DNA of 64,000 nucleotides from Eucommia ulmoides (Eukaryota > Streptophyta > Magnoliopsida > Garryales > Eucommiaceae): assembly GCA_016647705.1 (NCBI GenBank), contig CM028328.1, positions 8,407,614 through 8,471,613 of the forward strand, written 5' to 3'. Under the pieces are notes generated by a model that was not told where the DNA came from, searched no databases, and was given only the letters and a program-made list of their open reading frames with translations. Both the position numbers and the translations under genes were made by a program. Positions 59,709-64,000 of the stretch are shown piece by piece; the stretch's first letter is position 1; each line of letters starts with the position of its first letter.

Positions 59709-62700
59709 TGGGGAAGAGTACTCGTTGCTGAAAGATCTGAATTTGGAATTCAAGGGTGAAGAGCATCGCGCTTTCTCTCTTTGTTTCTGGCTTTATCTAA
59801 CAAACTCCAGTTCTTCTCCCTCTACAATCCTTCGCCAGGTCTCTCTTGCGCGTTTTTGAATTCTTATCGACCTTGTTTCAGTTGTTTTTGGTGCTTTGTT
59901 GTTGGTAATTGATGTTAAACTAATCACGATTAGTTATAATGAGTGATATATAGCAGAGCTTTGAGTTGCAATAGTGCTATTGGAAGCCCCATTATGGTCT
60001 TCAGTTATATTGTGTTCATATGTTTAGAGAAATAGCCATTTCAAATTTCTGCGTATTGGTCATTTTTCAACTCATAGACTCCATCATTGAACTGGTAAAT
60101 TGTTTGGGCACTTGATTAGAGAATAGCCTTTTCTTTTCACTGTTTTTCATTTGAAAGAATTTCTTCAAATTGGGGTGCATTCCAATTTTCTATGATCTTT
60201 TTCTGATGCAATAGCTTTACCAGTTATTGAATTTAAAAGGGTTTGGTGGATCAGGTCAGATTGTTGATGATTTTTTAGTTGCGACATGTGATGTTGTGAA
60301 CTAATTTGTTATGTGCCATTTTCACAATTTCATAAATGCTCTTGTGATGTTCTGTTAATCCATGCCATTTACCTGTGGAATTCAAAATACTTACCCTATA
60401 ATGTCATATTTTTGGAATGACACTATGGTATTAGTCGGTATACGTATTTTCCCCCTACCGTGAGACTGTTAATCAACATTTTTTTTCAAATCTGCACATA
60501 TGTGTGTATTAAGGGAGAGGGCCTTTAGTGTCGCAAACTCTCTTTTCCCCATGTAACTGCTTTGCACGTGCATCATATGTGCCTCAATCACTACTGTATA
60601 TTAGTGCTTGAGGAGCGCTTGTGCACACACACAGAGAAATCTGATTGGAATATTGAATGCTAGGAATCACTTTTAGTAGGCCGATGAATCCTTGTCCGGC
60701 ACGCTGTGGGTATGCCCATATGTATATTTTTCATACCTAAATCCTTGTCCTAATATTCTATATTTAATATATTGTTTCGATACTTCATCGACACGCGAGA
60801 ACACGCATATCCACCTATGAATCTTCTTTCTCTCGATTTTTTCTTCAGTTAATAGCCTCCAGTGGAGCTAGTAGACTGAATCAATTGAAAAATGAATGGA
60901 GGAAGTAGATCTTTTTGATGTTTAGTTGATGATGTATTAATGACACAAAAGTTTTTGTTTGGAGCAATTTGAAGTTATGTTTCCATTATTGTTATGACTC
61001 TATTTCAATAGTTTGATGTGTATGACCATATGTGCGTGTTTGTATAAAAATTAAAAAAATCCATATCCGTATCCTATATTTTTAGAATTTGGCATGTCAC
61101 TTTGTTCGTTTCCCGCAGCTATTGCTTCCTGTATCTGTGTCTGTGCTTCTTAGATTGAATTTGTTTTGGGTAATGCAGGTGAACTCCGATGTCAAATTCA
61201 ATGCACCCTTCCTTGTGTTGAATGAACGGAAAAAAATGATGCTTTTTCCGCTTATTTTTCTACACCAAGAAGCTCCTAATCCAGTATTATCTGCTCCATG
61301 GTCAGAAGCTCCATATGCATTGTCCAATGTTGAATTCCCTTTAGATAAGTGGGTTCATGTTGGATGCGAGGTATGGTGTACTCTTACGATTAGCCGTAAC
61401 AAATGGTTTAGTTAATTTTTGGATCTATGTTTTTTATTTTATCCTAAAATGCAGGACCACTTGGGATTTTATCAAGATGCAAATTGGACTATTGTGTTAG
61501 TATGTTTGTAGTACGAATTGGAGACTTAGAAATTGTCATTATAAAGTAATCAATTTAATTTTTATTTTTTATTTTTTGTCAATTTCATGTCCAAGATCCG
61601 ATTAGATATCTTGAACACTATATTAGGAATTGGGTGGTATATCTTAAACGTTAAGCAAATAAGATCATCTCCAATAGAGGTAGCAAAAGTTAAAAACTAA
61701 AACTTTTCAGTCATATAAGCATTTTTTAGCTTCATTAAGCTCTTTCAAATTAGTAAAGTTAGTGTTGAATCCCACTTTGCTTGTGTTACTTGATCCTGAT
61801 CAATATATGAAACCTAGAGCAATCATCCTCTCCCAAGGCGTCTTTTGAGAGTGAGTTAGTCGCATTAGGTTTCTACAAGGTATCAGAGTCAGGCTTTTTA
61901 TCTGATGTTGGGTGTGTTGAATACTTGAATCCCACATCAATGTTGGGCAGCCCGATATCCGTGCGCAGTGGTTTGCAAAATCCACCCTGCGCGTAAGGGA
62001 ACGTGTTGAATCCCATATCAATGTTGGGGCCTCTCAATATCCGTTCGTAGTAGTTTAACAAAGTCTACCCTACACGTGAGGGGGGCATGTTGAATCCCAC
62101 ATCACTTGTATTACCTGATCCTGAGCTATATATATAGCTTATGGGAATCCTTATCTCTTAAGGCGTCTTCTGAAAATGAGTTAGGCCCATAGGTTCCTAC
62201 ATGGTATCAAAGTCATGCCTTTTGTTTGATGTTGGGCATATTCAATCCTACATCAATATTAGGTCCTCCGATATCCATTCACAGTAGTTTGGCAAAGTTC
62301 ACCTTGCGCATGAGGAGGGCGTGTTGAATCCCAGATTGATGTTAGGCCCCCCGATATCCATTTGCAGTAGTGTGCCAAAGTCCACCCTGCGCATGAGGAG
62401 GCATGTTGAATCACAGATCGCTTGTGTTACCTGAGGCTGAGCTACATATAAAGCCTAGAGCAATCCTTCTCTCTCAAGGCATCTTTGAGAGTGATTTAGG
62501 CCCATTGGGTTTCTTCAAGTAGTTTGAACTTTGAAGGGTTTGTTTTGCTCTTCAAATTTGAAAAGCGGAGCTACTCTTCAAATATGAGATCAATATTATT
62601 TTATTACTTGACTTTTGTGATTATAAAAACTACACAATAAAATTACTTTATAAACACAAAATGGTAAATCTCTATATTTTGAAGAGTCTGGCTCTGCTAA

Positions 62701-64000
62701 AGCACAAAAGCATCAAAATGCCATATATGGTAGCAAATTAAAATTTTGATGCTAAATTTTGCAACTTCTCTTAGTAATACTGATACCATGATAAAACCTA
62801 TTGAATTTTGTAAATATATAAAACATAAATAAATTTAAGTAAGATACCAACCAAGTGGACGTTTTATTGATTTTTTATTTTATCTCCTGTTCTTTCTTCG
62901 TTCTTTCAAAAGTCCCCTATGTTTGTGTTATTTATTGATTAGTTCGCAAATGTTCTCACTTAATGCTTGTGGTTGGCCGGGTTTCATTATAGGTTTCTGC
63001 TGACTTTGTGCGGCTTCACATAGATGAGGAGATTGTAGCAGAGAAGCCTCTAACTTCCTTGTTGAACGTCAACGCCAATTCGGATGGTCTGAGGACAGTA
63101 TCTTTGGTTGGCACTGATGGGGATTCTGGTGAAATTAAGGGTTATGTTCACGGAGTGGATGTCTTGCCCTTAACATCGTCTATCAAAAACCACCATGTTA
63201 AGGTAGATTCTAACCCAGTAACACCAAAATTTAAGGCACTGTTTGGTAGCTTTTTTGAGTTTTTTTTTTTTTTTTTTTTTTTCCGAGGAAAAAACATATA
63301 GAATTAAATACAATAAATAAAAATAATGTTTGTTTTTCTTAAAGAAACACTTTTAAATAAAGAATTAAAAATAGTTGCATTTTTCCTTTGATTTCTATAT
63401 TTTAAGTTTTTGATCGTCTATGGCCTCTTTATCCAAATTCCCTCTACAATCTATCAAAATCTTTTGAATGAAGAGATCTCTTATGTGGATTCCACAACAC
63501 CAAGATATCCTCTCTGTAAAACATGCTTCTTATTTAGGATTACTTTTTTGATCAATTAACTTATTTGATTATTAAAAGTACTTAAAAAAATGTTTCCAAT
63601 GGTGGCCAAGTAATTTTTGCTTTTTATTATTCTTGTATGTTGCTAAAAATGTTTGCCTCTTAATGATGCTAGGACCCTCCGGTTAAATTATCTATCGATA
63701 GTTCAAGTACCTCTGAGATTGAAGAAGATAGTGATGGTGTATTATGCATTGTTGGTGGCAAGGTTTGACAAACAACTTTTTTCATTTTCGTGCTTCTTTC
63801 GTAATTCAATCTTCAGTCGTGTTTTCTTAATATTTGATATGGAATTATAGTTTTGGATTTTATTATTTGATATTCAGGAAATATGAACAATATAATGAGT
63901 ATAGTAGCGATGCATCTTATTCTTATGTTTTCGGAAATGTAGGCATCTTGTCGGAGGAATTTTTCCTTGGATGTTATTTTGTCGGATGCGTTTGACCAAC
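59698..64000 (+). CDS. SHA: SH2 domain protein A-like (plant STAT-type SH2 protein), 5' part
   Basis: Five exons, all joined in phase 0: 59698-59838 (47 codons), 61179-61370 (64), 62993-63202 (70), 63673-63762 (30), and 63943 to the window edge (19 codons plus a base). Acceptors are GCAG, ATAG, CTAG and GTAG; donors are GTCTCT, GTATGG, GTAGAT and GTTTGA. The protein begins 'MGFNGEEYSLLKDLNLEFKG' and contains 'FSLCFWLYL', 'APFLVLNERKKMMLFPL', 'LDKWVHVGCEVSADFVRLHI', 'GYVHGVDVLPL', 'EIEEDSDGV' and 'SCRRNFSLDV'. This is the N-terminal lectin-like (concanavalin A/LamG-like) part of the Arabidopsis SHA/SHB family (about 640 residues). The STAT-like linker and SH2 domain, which binds phosphotyrosine, would lie beyond the window and cannot be checked. 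No break is seen in the visible 230 codons. The start is the only ATG in frame with family-like sequence. Confidence 0.9.
59839..61178 (+). other. Intron 1 of the SHA-like gene
   Basis: 1340 bp, T-rich, starts GTCTCT and ends GCAG. I see no repeat or gene inside. Confidence 0.85.
61764..62517 (+). mobile_element. TRIM retroelement in tandem form: LTR-internal-LTR-internal-LTR
   Basis: Three LTRs of exactly 114 bp lie at 61764-61877, 62088-62201 and 62404-62517, each starting TGTTGAATC. The first two are followed directly by primer-binding-like AGGTATCAGAGTC and TGGTATCAAAGTC, and the last two are preceded by purine tracts (GAGGGGGGCA, GAGGAGGCA). Internal regions are about 210 and 202 bp, noncoding, each with duplicated 'ccgatatcc' units. 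Flanks AGTTAG and AGTAG may be a TSD with one indel. It lies in intron 2 of the SHA-like gene, in the same orientation. Confidence 0.85.

Overview
The window is repeat-dense, AT-rich nuclear DNA from a flowering plant, almost certainly a eudicot. The evidence is Copia and Ty3/Gypsy-type LTR elements, MULE, hAT and PIF/Harbinger DNA transposons, a TRIM element, phase-0 GT-AG introns, and a plant SH2-domain gene. There are no bacterial-style operons. I saw no tRNA or rRNA gene and no CRISPR array. All calls come from reading by eye; target-site duplications (TSDs) and termini were located base by base. || Layout. 1-852: reverse-strand LTR piece cut by the window edge. 853-3280: unassigned. 3290-5180: large tandem repeats with (TAGGTA)n hairpins. 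5250-8622 (minus strand): decayed MULE with a MURA transposase and, downstream, a plant mobile domain (PMD) pseudogene. 8760-10480: broken copy A of an unknown gene, interrupted by a TRIM-like insert that itself holds a hAT-like element. 10805-21543: one outer MULE-like element (9-bp TSD) carrying a gene fragment and four later insertions: hAT-like 11309-11938, a young Copia 12306-17685, a foldback MULE 17819-20062, and hAT-like 20097-21250. 22405-27997: copy B of the unknown gene, apparently intact, with a MULE-like insert and a nested solo LTR just upstream. 29794-36972: PIF/Harbinger element, decayed Copia and decayed LINE. 37046-40966: MULE-like element containing a solo LTR. 42851-45019: second PIF/Harbinger element with a MULE MITE inside. 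46198-47879: solo LTR. 49192-54352: MULE MITE, then a 2-kb-class solo LTR containing another solo LTR. 54358-59400: unassigned. 59698-64000: 5' part of an SH2 domain protein A gene, running off the right edge, with a three-LTR TRIM in intron 2. || The only confidently functional host gene is the SHA-like gene. The four-exon gene at 26089-27997 is a weaker candidate. Everything else is mobile DNA in a nested order that can be read from intact TSDs: four solo LTRs with perfect 5-bp TSDs against one full-length LTR element, so LTR-LTR recombination has been frequent. No new host system such as an immune or metabolic cluster is visible. The most unusual material is the nested MULE, the quadruple-arm foldback, the MULE with PMD, and the repeated insertion at one homologous site in both gene copies.
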